Shown: positions 11,335-21,554 of the stretch, piece by piece
Numbering within the stretch: position 1 is the first letter of the stretch
How the letters are laid out: every line of letters starts with the position of its first letter
DNA from: Gracilinema caldarium
GTDB taxonomy: Bacteria > Spirochaetota > Spirochaetia > Treponematales > Breznakiellaceae
Assembly: GCF_029265695.1 (NCBI RefSeq)
Contig: NZ_JAJUHW010000002.1
Span: forward strand, 79,674 to 143,673
Direction of reading: 5' to 3'
Length of the DNA stretch: 64,000 nt
Notes under the pieces: model-generated
Database searches by the model: none
Told to the model about the DNA's origin: nothing
The model's input: the letters and a program-made list of their open reading frames with translations, nothing else
Program-made: the position numbers and the translations under genes

Positions 11335-13304
11335 AACGGAATGCGCTCTCCTTCTTTATCAGCTTGCTGCTCTTTCCCGCACTGCTTTCAGCCCAGCAAA
11401 GCCTTAATACGTGGTTTCAAAAAGGGCAGACCGCAATGGTGCAGGAAGATTGGTATAGCGCTGCGGAAGCATTTCTGGAAGCATTAAAAATCAACCAGTC
11501 CCATGCAGAAAGTGTCGCGGCCCTCGCTGAATGCTATTACCAATTACGGGAATATGACCAAGCCCTTTCCTGGGTTCGGAAGGCAAGAACCCTGAATAGG
11601 GGTTCGATGAATCTGGCTAATCTGGAAGCCCTTATACTTATTGCTATGGGACAGCTCGAAACCGCATCGTCTGTTCTGTCGGAGATTCTGGCCCGGGAAC
11701 CCTATAACAGGGACGCCCTCTTTGCTGCTGCAGAATTAGAACTAGCCCGTGGCAAGGTTGGTGAAGCGGTCAAAAAATACCGCGAGGCGGTTGCCCGATA
11801 TCCCGACGATCGGAGGGCCCTGGTATCACTTGCCTTAGTCCAGGGATCCCTTGGAGACTATGACGCAGCCCGGTTAAATATTACCAGGGCCGTATCTCTC
11901 CATTCAGACGATTATCGAGTCCATTATTATGCTGCTTATCTTGATGCATTAGCGGGTAAATTAGAAAGCGCCGCCGCGTCCCTTGATATCGCCCTCACGC
12001 TTAAACCCAATTTCCTGGCTGCCCATTCCTTGCTTGCCAGTGTTCGCTATCGGGCAAACAGATTCGATGAAGCTGCACGGATTGCGGATCAGATTATAGC
12101 GGCGAATCGTAATGATGTAAGCGCCTGGTATATTAAAGGGATGTCCTTTATCCGGCTTGGACGCTTTGCGGAAGCCCGTCAGATCCTTTCCGTGGCTCTT
12201 TCGATAGACAGCGAAGATGAGTTTATACGAGCCGCCCTGGAAGATACGGTCCTTAAATCAACTGCCCTTGAGTCTTCTGAACGGTCTGTGTGGGCATCCT
12301 GGCATTTTAACAGGGCTCGATCTTTCCAGAGCAATAACCTTTTACAGGAAGCTCTTTTTGAATACCGCAGGGGACTGCGGATACATCCCTATGCTCCAGA
12401 ACGTCAGGAATATGCTGAATTGCTTCGGATTCAGGGATACCCTGGCCGCCAGCTCGAAGAACTCAAGTTTCTGCAAGACATCGGCAGGTCCAATCGAGTC
12501 ATCAATGACACTGTGGAAGCCTATAACTCTTTGCTTTATGATACTCTTCCTCGGATCTGGCAGGTTAACCCCTATACCTTGCAAAACCGTCATTGGAAAG
12601 TTGCGGTCTTCTCGGTAGGTTCTCAATCAGGAATGAAACATGTGGATGCCGGTGCGGTAGCGGCGGCTTATTTTCAGGATTTGCTTAGCCATGACGGCAA
12701 TATTGCGGTTATGTCTTTAGAAATACGGCAGCCCAGTTTTTCATCTGCATTCAGAACTGCCCGAGAGGCTGGAGCGGATTATTTTCTTATACTTTCAGTA
12801 AAGGAACAGGATCGGGACTTATCCATTCAAGCGGATATGTATGTCGGGAGAACAGGATCTTCAGCCGCATCCTTCTCGGTATATAAGGTCGGACAGGACC
12901 GGCTGCGTAATGGGAGCCGCCAAATTGTGTCCCAATTGCAGGCTGCTTTGCCCTTTAGAGCCCTTATTCTGCAGAGAAAGGCAAACCTTGTATTGATTGA
13001 TAAAGGAAAAGCCGATGGTGTTGCCAAATCGAATACCTATCAAATTATTCGAAAGGGCAGCTCTGTGGTACGGAACGAAGGGGTTGGTCTTGTATACTCT
13101 CCAAAGGATGTCATTGGAACCCTGGTTATCGATGAAGTTGATGAACTAGTCTCTCAAGGGACAGCCACCAGAGCAGGCTTTTATGATGAGATCACCAAGG
13201 GCGATGAGGTAATCGCCATCCCTGAAAAAGGGCCAAGCCAATCTGTACCCCAGGATGTATCCATAGATCCTGAGCTGAGGTACCTTCTGAGGACACTCCG
13301 CTAG
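11331..13304 (+). CDS. Secreted tetratricopeptide-repeat protein
   Basis: Signal peptide MKRNALSFFISLLLFPALLSAQ followed by multiple TPR units. Confidence 0.8.
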   Translation: MKRNALSFFISLLLFPALLSAQQSLNTWFQKGQTAMVQEDWYSAAEAFLEALKINQSHAESVAALAECYYQLREYDQALSWVRKARTLNRGSMNLANLEALILIAMGQLETASSVLSEILAREPYNRDALFAAAELELARGKVGEAVKKYREAVARYPDDRRALVSLALVQGSLGDYDAARLNITRAVSLHSDDYRVHYYAAYLDALAGKLESAAASLDIALTLKPNFLAAHSLLASVRYRANRFDEAARIADQIIAANRNDVSAWYIKGMSFIRLGRFAEARQILSVALSIDSEDEFIRAALEDTVLKSTALESSERSVWASWHFNRARSFQSNNLLQEALFEYRRGLRIHPYAPERQEYAELLRIQGYPGRQLEELKFLQDIGRSNRVINDTVEAYNSLLYDTLPRIWQVNPYTLQNRHWKVAVFSVGSQSGMKHVDAGAVAAAYFQDLLSHDGNIAVMSLEIRQPSFSSAFRTAREAGADYFLILSVKEQDRDLSIQADMYVGRTGSSAASFSVYKVGQDRLRNGSRQIVSQLQAALPFRALILQRKANLVLIDKGKADGVAKSNTYQIIRKGSSVVRNEGVGLVYSPKDVIGTLVIDEVDELVSQGTATRAGFYDEITKGDEVIAIPEKGPSQSVPQDVSIDPELRYLLRTLR

Positions 13305-13306
13305 TA

Positions 13307-14551
13307 TCACATACCCTTTGATTGCAGCAGGGGCAATATGGATTGGATCCATTCGCGTGCCTCTGCAGGATAGGTGTTTTGCATAAGTAAAAATTCAAAG
13401 AGGGCTTCGCGGTACTTCTCCGTCATATAATATGCTTGACCAAGATAGAACCTGCCTCGGGCTTCTATAATAGACGATCTTGGCAAAGATAAAAAACGTA
13501 CCAGCTGGTCAATGACCTCATTCCAATCTCTGCTTGCAAAAGGCCCCTGTACGATGGAGCGAAGGGTAAATTCTTCTCCGCCTCCGGAGGCATTAAGATC
13601 CTGAGAAAAGGCCCGAGGTTTTTTAAGAACCATTTTTTGCGGTTCTGGGAATGGCAAAGAGGCGACAGCCTTTTGAGTCTCCGGGCTAAGCGGGAGAGCG
13701 AGAGGTGGCAAAATAATCGTATTATCTGCACTGGGGACAGCGGCTGAGATAGAAAGTGTGGGAAGCGGAATAGAGCGAATGTTCTGCTGGGGCCCCGGAA
13801 GACCGATACGGAACGAACCAGCGGGAACCTCAGCGGGTACCAGGGTTGTATTTTTTCCCGCTTCAAGATTTAATTTCCCCTGTTTAATATCGTCCTCGAA
13901 AACCAATGCGTAGTAATAAGAAATATCTGGGACTGGATAGTCAACAAAGGGACTCGATGTAATACCCCCTTGAACGATGACTGCCTGAAGAAGATCCTGT
14001 ATATGCCGTATGGGCTGGGTACTCCGATATAAAACAAGCGGCCGGCTTGATGTGGTTTCGGAACCGTTTAATGAAAAAGAAAGCAGGATACTATCCTTTT
14101 GTACTTCTGTTTTGAGTGAGGATATATTCTGGTACTTTGAATCGGATTGAGAAAGCACAAGATTTGTTTTCTTTACATCCAACTCTACATAGTTCGTATT
14201 GGGAATCCTAACCATGTATGGATTTCCATCAGATCCGCTCGCAAGCACCAGATATGACCTAAGCCCATCGGATTCAATAGGTTCAATATAGGACTGAACG
14301 CCATGGGGAACCTGTATGCTATCCAGGTCCTTTGGGGTACTGGAACCGGCGGGAATAATTTTGCGGATAATGGTGACGGGTCCGGTACTGTCGGGAGCAT
14401 CAATCCATTGAAGACGGACTACATTGTCCTGAACGGCAGCGGTAAGCTGCCGAACAAAGGGAAGCGCAGATGTCGTATCTTCTGCAAGGATCGGATATAA
14501 TTTACTTAGCGCTATTAAAATAAGCAGGAAAACCTTTTCCGGATGTTTCAT
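13307..14551 (-). CDS. Exported hypothetical protein with C-terminal TPR-like helices
   Basis: Signal peptide MKHPEKVFLLILIALSKLYPILA; fibronectin-like middle; RGRFYLGQAYYMTEKYREALFEFLLMQNTYP at C-terminus. The ORF track start (14569) is 6 codons upstream. Confidence 0.7.
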   Translation of the reverse strand: MKHPEKVFLLILIALSKLYPILAEDTTSALPFVRQLTAAVQDNVVRLQWIDAPDSTGPVTIIRKIIPAGSSTPKDLDSIQVPHGVQSYIEPIESDGLRSYLVLASGSDGNPYMVRIPNTNYVELDVKKTNLVLSQSDSKYQNISSLKTEVQKDSILLSFSLNGSETTSSRPLVLYRSTQPIRHIQDLLQAVIVQGGITSSPFVDYPVPDISYYYALVFEDDIKQGKLNLEAGKNTTLVPAEVPAGSFRIGLPGPQQNIRSIPLPTLSISAAVPSADNTIILPPLALPLSPETQKAVASLPFPEPQKMVLKKPRAFSQDLNASGGGEEFTLRSIVQGPFASRDWNEVIDQLVRFLSLPRSSIIEARGRFYLGQAYYMTEKYREALFEFLLMQNTYPAEAREWIQSILPLLQSKGM

Positions 14552-14621
14552 AGAAACAGTATACTCCATTGTTTAATTTTCGGCTATTTTTTTACAAGTA
14601 AACAGCTCTTAGAATACGGGT

Positions 14622-14650
14622 TTGACAGAACGGTCCCTTTTCCGTAAGCT
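14622..14650 (+). promoter_or_regulatory. Candidate sigma70 promoter (TTGACA-N17-TAAGCT)
   Basis: TTGACA 14622-14627, 17-bp spacer, TAAGCT 14645-14650, ATG at 14657. Confidence 0.4.
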
Positions 14651-14656
14651 ACTGGT

Positions 14657-14935
14657 ATGTTTGTATCGGTAGCCTTGGATCCCGGGTCGGAAGAACGGGC
14701 TCGAGAATTGGCAGATTTACTTGCCCAGTATGGATTTGAAAAAATTCAGCGCGGTTTGTGGGAATCTGGTCTTTTTCATCCTTCCAGCCTTGATCGGTTA
14801 AAGCGCGATATAGACCGTATTACCGATGCCTTTGACCGGATTCGTATTTTTCAATATCCTGTTGAAGGCACCTTGGTTATTTCCTCGCTGAAAGACAAAA
14901 AATGGCGGCGTCTTATTGTCCGCCCTTCAACATAA
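14657..14935 (+). CDS. Cas2-like ferredoxin-fold protein (orphan)
   Basis: MFVSVALDPGSEERARELADLLAQYGFEKIQRGLWESGLFHPSSLDRLKRDIDRI...IRIFQYPVEGTLVISSLKDKKWRRLIVR resembles Cas2 beta-alpha-beta layout with an Asp at the end of strand 1. Confidence 0.6.
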   Translation: MFVSVALDPGSEERARELADLLAQYGFEKIQRGLWESGLFHPSSLDRLKRDIDRITDAFDRIRIFQYPVEGTLVISSLKDKKWRRLIVRPST

Positions 14936-14946
14936 GGAGACTTAAT

Positions 14947-16066
14947 ATGCTGCTTTCCGAATTAGGTGGTCCTATCCAGGACCTCAAAGCACAAATTTAT
15001 GACACCTGGAGGCGTCTTTGAAGCCGCAGGTTTTGAAGAAAAAATAAAAAATCTTGAAGAAAAAACCCAAGCAAGTGATTTTTGGAACGATTCAGCCAGA
15101 GCTGAAAAAGTAATGAACGAAATAAAGGCCCTTAAGGCTCGGTATGAACCGTGGAAAAGTCTGGTGGCAGAGATTGATGATGTGGAAGTTCTCTACCAGC
15201 TCGCCAGTGCTGAAAATGACGAATCCCATGCGGGGGAAATAGAAACAACCTTAAAAGAACTACAGAAACGGTTTGAAAAACAAAATCTTGTAGAACTCAT
15301 GTCCGGAGAAGTAGATCAAAGCAGCTGCTTCTTAACGGTACATGCAGGTGCTGGAGGAACCGAGGCCTGCGATTGGGCTCAGATGCTGTACCGAATGTAT
15401 GTACGATGGGCGGAGCGGAAAGGATATTCTATAGAAGAAGTCGATATGCTCGAAGCCGAGGGCGGCATTAAGTCGGCAACAGTAAAAATTGATGGTGATT
15501 ATGCCTATGGGTACCTTAAGGGTGAATCCGGGGTACATCGGCTGGTACGCATTTCGCCCTTCGATGCCAACGCACGGCGGCATACATCATTTGCATCGGT
15601 GTATGTCTTCCCCGTTCTCGATGATTCTATAGAGGTGGAAATTAGACCTGAAGATCTTCGTATCGATACATACCGTTCTGGAGGTGCGGGCGGACAGCAT
15701 GTTAACAAGACTGACAGTGCGGTACGTCTCACCCATCTTCCTACCGGTATTGTGGTAGCCTGCCAAAACGAGCGAAGTCAGATTAAAAACAAAGCGACAG
15801 CAATGAGCATGCTTAAGGCCCGGCTTTACGAATATTACCGGGCTGAAAAAGAAAAAGAAAACGAGCGCTTTGCCCAGGAGAAAAAAGACATTTCTTGGGG
15901 TAACCAGATTAGGTCCTATGTGTTTCAGCCATATACGTTGGTTAAGGATTCCCGTACTAAAATAGAAGTGGGGAACATTCAGGCCGTGATGGATGGCGAC
16001 ATAGATGTGTTTATTGAGGAGTATCTCCGTTTTGCATGGCATAATTCACAGCAGCAGTCTTCATAA
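14947..16066 (+). CDS. prfB: Peptide chain release factor 2, expressed through +1 programmed frameshift at 15016-15021
   Basis: Frame 0 MLLSELGGPIQDLKAQIYDTWRRL then CTT TGA with GGAGG 3 nt upstream; frame +1 continues EAAGFEEKIKNLEEKTQASDFWND...GAGGTEACDWAQML...RSGGAGGQHVNKTDSAVRLTHLPTGI. Confidence 0.95.
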
Positions 16067-17528
16067 ATTATCCTTTGTTGTCATTTTATGGGGAATGCTG
16101 CTGTTCCCGCTGCATTCTGTTTCTGGTCTTGGCACTGCAGAACAGACAAAACCGGAACCGCAGGCAGAAAAACAGAATGCAGTGATTTATGTATGCGATA
16201 TTGATGTATCTCAACTCCCTTCTGAACAGAAAATTGCTGGCCGACGCCTCCGCAATGAGTTTCTGCATATTTTAGGCCAGATTCAAAGGCGTAAAAGAAG
16301 ATCCGAAGAAATACTTCTATACCGGGATTCACTCTGGAAAGAATGGAAGGCTCGGGCTGCAAAATCGCTGACAGAGGCCCGCAATAGCCGGGATACTCTT
16401 TTTTTTAAGGGCTATTCTGAAAACACCTATAAAAAAGAACTGATTAAAATCGAGGCTTCAATTCGAGATTTAGAAAATAACTATGCCGCTGTCCAAACCA
16501 ATCCCCCCAACATAGCGGAAATAGTAACGCTATCCTTACATAAGGATATGGCTAGTGGAAATTTTAAGAATGCTCCCTCTTTGGATGGACGGAAAAAGTT
16601 TTGCACCGAACAGGGTGTGGATTTTCTTGTGGTAAGTTCCCTTCGTGAACTCTATGGCCGCTGGATACTGACATACAGCCTGTATCGTGCGGTCGATGAT
16701 ACGGTGATGTATACAGACACATTGGCTTTTTCCCCGGAAGAACTGGAATCGATACTGCCCCTGTTTGCTACATCCCTTTATGAGACCCTATCCGGAGAAC
16801 CTGCGGGGGCCATACAAATTATGGCAAAGCCTGAGAATTCTGAAATAATTGTAAATGAAAAAATGATGGGGAAGGGTAATACATCTGTTATAGAGGGGCC
16901 TCCTGAAGTACTTTTTGTACAGGTAACTCATCCTGCGTATTTCCCTGCTGAATTTACGATTGAACGCCGATCGAATGAGCTCAGCACAGCGAGCATCGCT
17001 CTCACTCCCATGGCGCAGTATGCACTCCGTCTGGAGATTCAAAATAAAGAAAATTTCTCGCTCTATGTTAATGGTCTTTACAGAGGAAATACGCCTTCAG
17101 ATATAACTCTTCCAGCAGGAAACTATGTCCTCCAGATTATAAAAAATGAAGGTGAAACAGAGATTCAATCGAAGCTGCTCGTTTTAAAATCGAAAGACGG
17201 TCTTGTATCCCTATCAGAAAACGATGTGCAGTCAAGAGGAAAGAAAACGGTAGAGCAGGCACGAAAGGGGTTCTATGGAGCATTCGGCCGTTTTTGGCTG
17301 GCCTTGCCGGCGGCCTTTCTTCTCAGCGGCATAACAGATACGTATATTAACGCTTACAACCTAAGCGGTAACAGGGATTTGATTAATCCTGCGACAACTT
17401 TTTATTATTCATCCCAGGGAGCCTGGGTAGTCACGGGTATTTTTTTAATTGAGTCCCTGTTCCGTTTAGGCTTCTATGTGTATAGTGCATCAAATGGAGC
17501 TAGTACGGTAATTGAACCAAAACAATAA
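16005..17528 (+). CDS. Exported PEGA-domain protein (start codon uncertain)
   Basis: Hydrophobic signal LSFVVILWGMLLFPLHSVSG; PEGA-like repeats (AIQIMAKPENSEIIVNEKMMGKGNTSVIEGPPEVLFVQVTHPAYFP; NFSLYVNGLYRGNTPSDITLPAGNYVLQI). Confidence 0.65.
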   Translation: MCLLRSISVLHGIIHSSSLHKLSFVVILWGMLLFPLHSVSGLGTAEQTKPEPQAEKQNAVIYVCDIDVSQLPSEQKIAGRRLRNEFLHILGQIQRRKRRSEEILLYRDSLWKEWKARAAKSLTEARNSRDTLFFKGYSENTYKKELIKIEASIRDLENNYAAVQTNPPNIAEIVTLSLHKDMASGNFKNAPSLDGRKKFCTEQGVDFLVVSSLRELYGRWILTYSLYRAVDDTVMYTDTLAFSPEELESILPLFATSLYETLSGEPAGAIQIMAKPENSEIIVNEKMMGKGNTSVIEGPPEVLFVQVTHPAYFPAEFTIERRSNELSTASIALTPMAQYALRLEIQNKENFSLYVNGLYRGNTPSDITLPAGNYVLQIIKNEGETEIQSKLLVLKSKDGLVSLSENDVQSRGKKTVEQARKGFYGAFGRFWLALPAAFLLSGITDTYINAYNLSGNRDLINPATTFYYSSQGAWVVTGIFLIESLFRLGFYVYSASNGASTVIEPKQ

Positions 17529-17537
17529 AATGAAAGG

Positions 17538-18437
17538 ATGGTATTTGTGGCAAGCGGCACATTTGCGGATAAGTTAAAGCGTCTTCTGGGACTTGAAGGG
17601 AGACTTTCTGATGAACTCTTTGATGATTTAACTGATTTGCTTGTAGAAGGTGATTTTGGCGCTGCAGAGGCTTATAAAACGGTAGATGCCTTAAAGGCTT
17701 ATTGCAAAAAGCAGGGTGCGAGCGAAGTCGAAGCAGTGAAAACAATACTATCTCAGCTGCTTACCGAGCAGCTACAGAAAGTGCCACAATCTCAAGCTGT
17801 ATTACAAAAGCCCGATCGGCTGACTATAATGCTTCTTTTAGGTGTAAACGGAGTCGGCAAAACGACAACCTGCGCAAAGCTTGCCAGTCAGTATCAGCGC
17901 CTATACCAGATCCGGCCCATCCTCGCAGCAGCCGATACGTTCCGGGCTGCCGCTATAGATCAGCTTAAAATACACGGGGAACGGCTTGGATTGCGGGTAG
18001 TGGCCCATAAGCAGGGCGGTGACCCTGGGGCCGTCGTTTTTGATGCAATCGAAGCGGCCCAGGCATCCGCTTCTCCCCTCGTGATTGGAGATACCGCTGG
18101 CCGCATGCACACAAAATCTGCTCTTGTGGAAGAATTAAAAAAAATCGATAGGATTGTGCTATCCAAAGCGCAGGATGCGCGATATTACAAATTATTGGTA
18201 CTGGATGCCACTACAGGACGCAATGCGCTTGCCCAGGCAGAGGTATTCCACAGTGCAGTAAAATTAGACGGTGTCATCCTTACTAAATATGATTCAAGCG
18301 CTAAGGGCGGAGTTATCTTTTCTCTGGCTGAGTCCTTATCGCTCCCGGTGCTTTATCTATGCACTGGAGAACAATATAACGACATCCGTCAGTTTGATTC
18401 TGAAGCCTTTGTCAAAGAATTTATAGGAATATCCTAA
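17538..18437 (+). CDS. ftsY: Signal recognition particle receptor FtsY
   Basis: GVNGVGKTTTCAKLA, AADTFRAAAIDQLK, GDTAGRMHTKSALVEELKKI, LTKYDSSAKGG. Confidence 0.95.
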   Translation: MVFVASGTFADKLKRLLGLEGRLSDELFDDLTDLLVEGDFGAAEAYKTVDALKAYCKKQGASEVEAVKTILSQLLTEQLQKVPQSQAVLQKPDRLTIMLLLGVNGVGKTTTCAKLASQYQRLYQIRPILAAADTFRAAAIDQLKIHGERLGLRVVAHKQGGDPGAVVFDAIEAAQASASPLVIGDTAGRMHTKSALVEELKKIDRIVLSKAQDARYYKLLVLDATTGRNALAQAEVFHSAVKLDGVILTKYDSSAKGGVIFSLAESLSLPVLYLCTGEQYNDIRQFDSEAFVKEFIGIS

Positions 18438-18444
18438 TCCGCTT

Positions 18445-19473
18445 ATGAAAACAAAGCTATTCCCCTGTCTGTTCATCCTTGTTCTGTTTCCGATTTCTGC
18501 TTCGGACTGGTATCGTTCCAGTCCGGGAGGTATTGCGCTGGAACAAATGGGTAAGCTTGCAGCTCTGCGCCAGGAATATGCTTTGGAAGTTTACGAACCG
18601 GCTCTATCGGAACTGCCTGAAATGCTCCAGGATATTGGAAAGAAAGCAAGTCGCATGAGTGCTGAGCGGCTTTACCATAATGAAAAAGTAACGCTCAGCA
18701 GATACAAATTTTGGGATGGGCAAAACAAGATGCTCTACGCATCCCAATTCGACACGCAAGGTTATTCATGGATAGAGTGTTATGACACAAAACAGCAGCT
18801 TATAGAAGAATACTGGGCTGTTCAAGATTCTGACTGGTTCAGAAGGGTATTTGTTTTTGCGGGAGATCGCATTTCCGTATCTAAAACTTTTGCAGCTCCT
18901 CCGATGGAAGAAGGTTCGCTCATATTCACTGACTTTTACCGCTATGACCGCTCAGGTTTACTGCGTATCATAGAAAGAGTGCCAGCAAAAGAATCTCTCG
19001 TTTCTGCTAAAACTGAATGGTTTTCAAAGAATGTCCCATCCCTCACGAGCCTTAACAGGCCGGGGCCCGGGGCTGTTGTCATCCCAGAAACTATAAAAAC
19101 TGAGACCTTACAGGATATCATAATTTTGTATAATCTTGATTCAAGGGGCAGGGTGATACGGGAGCAGCATAAAAAACAAGATGGCAGTGTACTATATGAG
19201 CGGACCAATGTATGGGAACAGGATCGGCTGGTAACGGTAACCATTGATGAGCAGGGCCCTACAAAAAGAATTGAATATACCTATGATGCACAGGGAAACC
19301 GAATAAGCGAAAAATACTACGCTGGTACCCAACTGGAGCGGCAAATTATTATTCAAGGAAACCAGGAAATCGAAGAATTATATGATAAAGGGCAGCTTGT
19401 TCTTAAAACTATATGGGTTAATGGAATAAAGATACAGGAGCAGCGGCCTAGACGCCAACAACTTAAACCATAG
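18445..19473 (+). CDS. Exported hypothetical protein with YD-repeat-like C-terminus
   Basis: Signal peptide MKTKLFPCLFILVLFPISAS; IEYTYDAQGNRISEKYYAGTQLERQI. Confidence 0.6.
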   Translation: MKTKLFPCLFILVLFPISASDWYRSSPGGIALEQMGKLAALRQEYALEVYEPALSELPEMLQDIGKKASRMSAERLYHNEKVTLSRYKFWDGQNKMLYASQFDTQGYSWIECYDTKQQLIEEYWAVQDSDWFRRVFVFAGDRISVSKTFAAPPMEEGSLIFTDFYRYDRSGLLRIIERVPAKESLVSAKTEWFSKNVPSLTSLNRPGPGAVVIPETIKTETLQDIIILYNLDSRGRVIREQHKKQDGSVLYERTNVWEQDRLVTVTIDEQGPTKRIEYTYDAQGNRISEKYYAGTQLERQIIIQGNQEIEELYDKGQLVLKTIWVNGIKIQEQRPRRQQLKP

Positions 19474-19525
19474 CAGGGAGTAAATCATGGTGTATCTTTT
19501 CTGCTGCTCAGGAGAAACATAATCT

Positions 19526-20839
19526 ATGGGCAAACGACGCTGGATAGGTTTTATTGCATTACGATATTTGTCGCGGTCTAAAAAACGACGCAGATCTTCC
19601 GCTTCAGTTTCATCGATGTTCACTATTATAGGCATCGCTACCGGTGTCTTTGCACTCATTATTGTCATCGGCATCATGAATGGTTTCCAAATGGGATTTA
19701 TAGAAAGCATCCTTGAGATTTCTTCATTTCATCTCCGTATTGAAAAGCCATTAGAGGAGAGCACGGAACCATGGCTTTCAAACCCTCATATTCGCTCGGC
19801 AATCACTTTTTCGGAATTTCAAGCCCTGATCCGGGGAACGCGAAAAAATCAGCAGGTTGCGCTTGTGCGGGGCCTCCCTGCCGATGCGGCAGGGCGTGAT
19901 CCTGCCATGATACAGGCTCTCCATTTACAGGCTGGTAGCTTTGCTGTCGATAAAACCGATTCCATTATACTTGGTACAGAATTAGCCCGTATCTTAGGTG
20001 TACGGATTGGAGACCCTGTTTCACTGGCTTCAATAAGCGGTGATTTGTTTGGAGAGACAAGGCCAGAGCTGGATACCTTTGTTGTCACAGGCATATTTCG
20101 CTCCAATTATTATGAATTTGATTCCTCCTGGGCGTTCATCAATATGGACCGTGCTATAGCTCTTCAGGAAGGAAAGGGCACTGTGCAGCTAGGCGTTAAG
20201 CTCCATGATCGTTGGATGGACCAACAGGTTCAAAAAGAATTGGCAAAAACCAACCCAGATTGGTCAAACCGAATAACAACCTGGCGGGAATATAACCGTT
20301 CTTTTTTCGGAGCCCTCAGAACAGAAAAATTGACCATGTTTCTTTTAGTGGGACTTATATTTGTTGTCGTTGCCCTGAATATGTACCAATCGCAGCGAAA
20401 ATCGGTTTTGGAACGGAGAGAAGAAATAGGATTACTTCGGGCTATGGGAGCATCTGTGCCGTCGATTAAAACAATTTTTGCGATTAACGGGTTTGTGGTA
20501 GGTTTCTCAGGGGCAACCCTCGGCATGCTGCCGGCTCTTTGGTTTGCAAATAATATACAAATGTTTTTTATAATGCTCGAGGGTCTCGTGAATGGTTTTA
20601 TTGGAACTGCAAATGTTATAGTAACGTTTATATCCGGCAATGCGATCCAATTTGACCAAAGAATTACCTTTTTCTCTCCCCAAGTTTTTTATTTAAAGGA
20701 TATTCCATGCAGGCTGGTGCCTTCTGAAGTTTTGATTATCTATTTATTTGGCCTTTTATCAGCCACCCTTGCGTCCCTCTGGGCTGCTGGCCCGGTAAGC
20801 AAGCTTTATCCTGCGGAGGTGCTTCGCTATGATCAGTAA
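19526..20839 (+). CDS. LolC/E-type ABC transporter permease
   Basis: FIALRYLSRSKKRRRSSASVSSMFTIIGIATGVFALIIVIGIMNGFQ; VLERREEIGLLRAMGASVPSI. Confidence 0.88.
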   Translation: MGKRRWIGFIALRYLSRSKKRRRSSASVSSMFTIIGIATGVFALIIVIGIMNGFQMGFIESILEISSFHLRIEKPLEESTEPWLSNPHIRSAITFSEFQALIRGTRKNQQVALVRGLPADAAGRDPAMIQALHLQAGSFAVDKTDSIILGTELARILGVRIGDPVSLASISGDLFGETRPELDTFVVTGIFRSNYYEFDSSWAFINMDRAIALQEGKGTVQLGVKLHDRWMDQQVQKELAKTNPDWSNRITTWREYNRSFFGALRTEKLTMFLLVGLIFVVVALNMYQSQRKSVLERREEIGLLRAMGASVPSIKTIFAINGFVVGFSGATLGMLPALWFANNIQMFFIMLEGLVNGFIGTANVIVTFISGNAIQFDQRITFFSPQVFYLKDIPCRLVPSEVLIIYLFGLLSATLASLWAAGPVSKLYPAEVLRYDQ

Positions 20840-21554
20840 TGAAACGATGCAGACTTCTGTTCCTGCTCTTGAGATTCGGGAGGTCCATAAATCCTATCTT
20901 TCCGGGACTGAAACCCTGGCAATTTTACGATCCGTGTCCTTTTCTGTTTTAGAAGGTTCAAGCGTGGCAATCACTGGAGAAAGCGGCAGCGGCAAGAGTA
21001 CCCTGCTTAATATCCTTGGCGGTCTTGACCGGGCCGATGCGGGCTCCGTCCGGGTAGGGAAATACCTGCTAGAACAGCTCAATGAGCGCCAGCTCAATGA
21101 ATACCGAGGACGGCATGTGGGATTTATTTTTCAATTCCATTATCTCCTTAAGGATTTTACGGCCCTTGAGAATGTAATGCTTCCTGCTTACATGGCAGGG
21201 GCCTCCAAAAAGGATGCCTTGGAAAAGGCTCGACTTTTGCTTGCCGATGTAGGAATGGAACACCGGCTCGGCCATTATCCAGCCCAGCTTTCAGGCGGGG
21301 AACGCCAACGGGTTGCCGTGGCCCGTTCATTGGTAAATGATCCGGATGTGATTTTAGCCGATGAGCCTACGGGCAATCTGGATCGATACAACAGTCAGTC
21401 TGTGGCGGAACTTCTCTTTGCAAATGCCGAAAAATATCGAAAAACCCTCATTGTGGTGACCCATGACGAAGGAATAGCGCGGCGGGCAGAAATCCGATTC
21501 AAACTAAATGAAGGTATCCTTATGACCCAGGACGATAGCGGAGTTTCTCCATGA
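20829..21554 (+). CDS. LolD-type ABC transporter ATP-binding protein
   Basis: [55 protein letters not shown]. Confidence 0.92.
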   Translation: MISNETMQTSVPALEIREVHKSYLSGTETLAILRSVSFSVLEGSSVAITGESGSGKSTLLNILGGLDRADAGSVRVGKYLLEQLNERQLNEYRGRHVGFIFQFHYLLKDFTALENVMLPAYMAGASKKDALEKARLLLADVGMEHRLGHYPAQLSGGERQRVAVARSLVNDPDVILADEPTGNLDRYNSQSVAELLFANAEKYRKTLIVVTHDEGIARRAEIRFKLNEGILMTQDDSGVSP

